Assembly (NCBI GenBank): GCA_903854795.1
Contig: CAINXF010000163.1
Span: forward strand, 1-21,373
Direction: 5' to 3'
Length of the DNA stretch: 21,373 nt
Source of the DNA: Candidatus Kerfeldbacteria bacterium
GTDB taxonomy: Bacteria > Patescibacteriota > Patescibacteriia > SBBC01
The notes under the pieces were generated by a model, which made no database searches, was not told where the DNA came from, and saw only the letters and a list, made by a program, of their open reading frames with translations. A program made the translations under genes and the position numbers. Below are positions 20,960 through 21,373 of this stretch, in pieces (position 1 is the stretch's first letter; each line of letters begins with the position of its first letter).

Positions 20960-21330
20960 CAACAATGCCGCATGCTATACTACGCGAGCTCTCCGTTTAT
21001 CCTCGCATCATCATTCTCTAATCACATCTTCGGCGGCCCTACATCGTGGTGCCCCGTGGGGTACCTCTGCGGGCCAGGCTATACCGTGAGCCTCGGGCAA
21101 CATCGGTATGGCACTACATCCGGAGAATGTGGTGGCGGATCGACGGAGAGCGTTTTTCTTATCACTAAGAATTCGTCGCGGCGCTACGATGAGGATCAGG
21201 GTGGCCCCGCTTTGCGGGGACGGGACCCTAGCCGAGGCGCAAGACGCGACACCGTATACGGAAGGAGTGGCGTCGGACGAGGAAACCGTAAGGGTTTCCT
21301 TGCCGAATGCAAAGCCCGCCATCTTTCCTC
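20960..21330. other. Hairpin-dense intergenic region without a supported gene
   Basis: About 370 bases hold several strong inverted repeats: around 21048-21065 (GGTGCCCC/GGGGTACC), CCCCGC-TTT-GCGGGG (21205-21219), AGGAAACC/GGTTTCCT (21280-21300) and GCCCGCCA/TGGCGGGC (21314-21343). Open frames of 103 codons (minus, 21322-21011) and 82 codons (plus) exist but look like chance products of structured GC-rich DNA. A structured non-coding RNA or a leader is possible; I cannot name a family. Confidence 0.4.
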
Positions 21331-21332
21331 AA

Positions 21333-21373
21333 GAGTGGCGGGCCATTTTGGTGTGAACAAGGTCAGGTACGGA
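21333..21373 (+). ncRNA. ffs: Probable 5' part of SRP RNA (4.5S/ffs), cut by the window edge
   Basis: The last bases GTGTGAACAAGGTCAGGTAC then GGA match the conserved helix 8 strand of bacterial SRP RNA (GTGAAC, GGTCAGG, and the closing GGA of the GGAA tetraloop). The other strand of the helix lies outside the window, so the fold cannot be checked, and the 5' end is a guess. SRP RNA binds Ffh for membrane targeting. Confidence 0.5.

Noticed and set aside
21011..21322. Minus-strand frame of 103 codons with GAGGAAAG before its ATG
   Set aside because: The composition looks like translated structured RNA-type DNA, it spans several strong hairpins, and no domain or secondary-structure pattern is visible. 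The GAGGAAAG also recalls an RNase P RNA element, but the other conserved RNase P segments are absent.
1..21373. CRISPR arrays, insertion sequences or transposase/integrase genes
   Set aside because: No regularly spaced short repeats with variable spacers and no transposase- or integrase-like protein were found; the only regular direct repeats are the coding NHL blades.

Overview
The window reads as a chromosomal segment of an uncultured bacterium, most likely of the Patescibacteria (CPR) type. This is inferred from the gene mix: a type I isopentenyl-diphosphate isomerase, small VKOR-like and DsbA-like redox proteins, a VWA-bearing type IV pilin-like protein, short conserved genes of unknown function, and many starts without a clear Shine-Dalgarno (SD) sequence. 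Base composition is moderately GC-rich, with local AT-rich patches. No ribosomal RNA or universal marker gene is present, so the placement stays tentative.

Layout, nearly all on the minus strand. 1-2818: an ECF sigma factor with an overlapping membrane protein that runs off the left edge, a GpsA-like glycerol-3-phosphate dehydrogenase, a GyrI-like effector-binding protein and a VKOR-like membrane protein; the last three are read from a good promoter at 2790-2818. 2821-4590: Idi overlapping a DsbA-type thiol oxidoreductase fused to a His-rich domain. 4616-6588: a two-gene ABC exporter (NatA/NatB type). 6723-9821: one large secreted protein (NHL propeller, alpha/beta lipase, CARDB-like Ig domain, FlgD-like sorting domain) with a strong SD and hairpins on both sides; it looks acquired. 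9979-15657: a type IV pilus operon, pilB-pilC-pseudopilin-PilV-like-PilW-like-VWA protein, with a sigma70-like promoter in front of pilB. 15724-17496: two conserved-looking unknowns, a NUDIX hydrolase and small membrane proteins.

17577-18822 is the only clear plus-strand protein-coding unit: three tightly coupled unrecognised small genes with strong SDs, their own promoter and a terminator. 18821-20683 on the minus strand holds an AsnRS-like protein without an anticodon-binding domain, preceded by two tandem terminator hairpins, and a YdcF/DUF218 protein. 20815-20890 is tRNA-Pro(GGG). The right end is a hairpin-dense region without a convincing gene, finishing in what appears to be the start of the SRP RNA.

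The most unusual signal is a pair of 106-nt elements (11537-11642 and 12591-12696). Each has perfect 18-nt inverted arms around exactly 70 nt and sits on the start of a pseudopilin gene. The three positions that differ between the two copies are compensated in the opposite arm.
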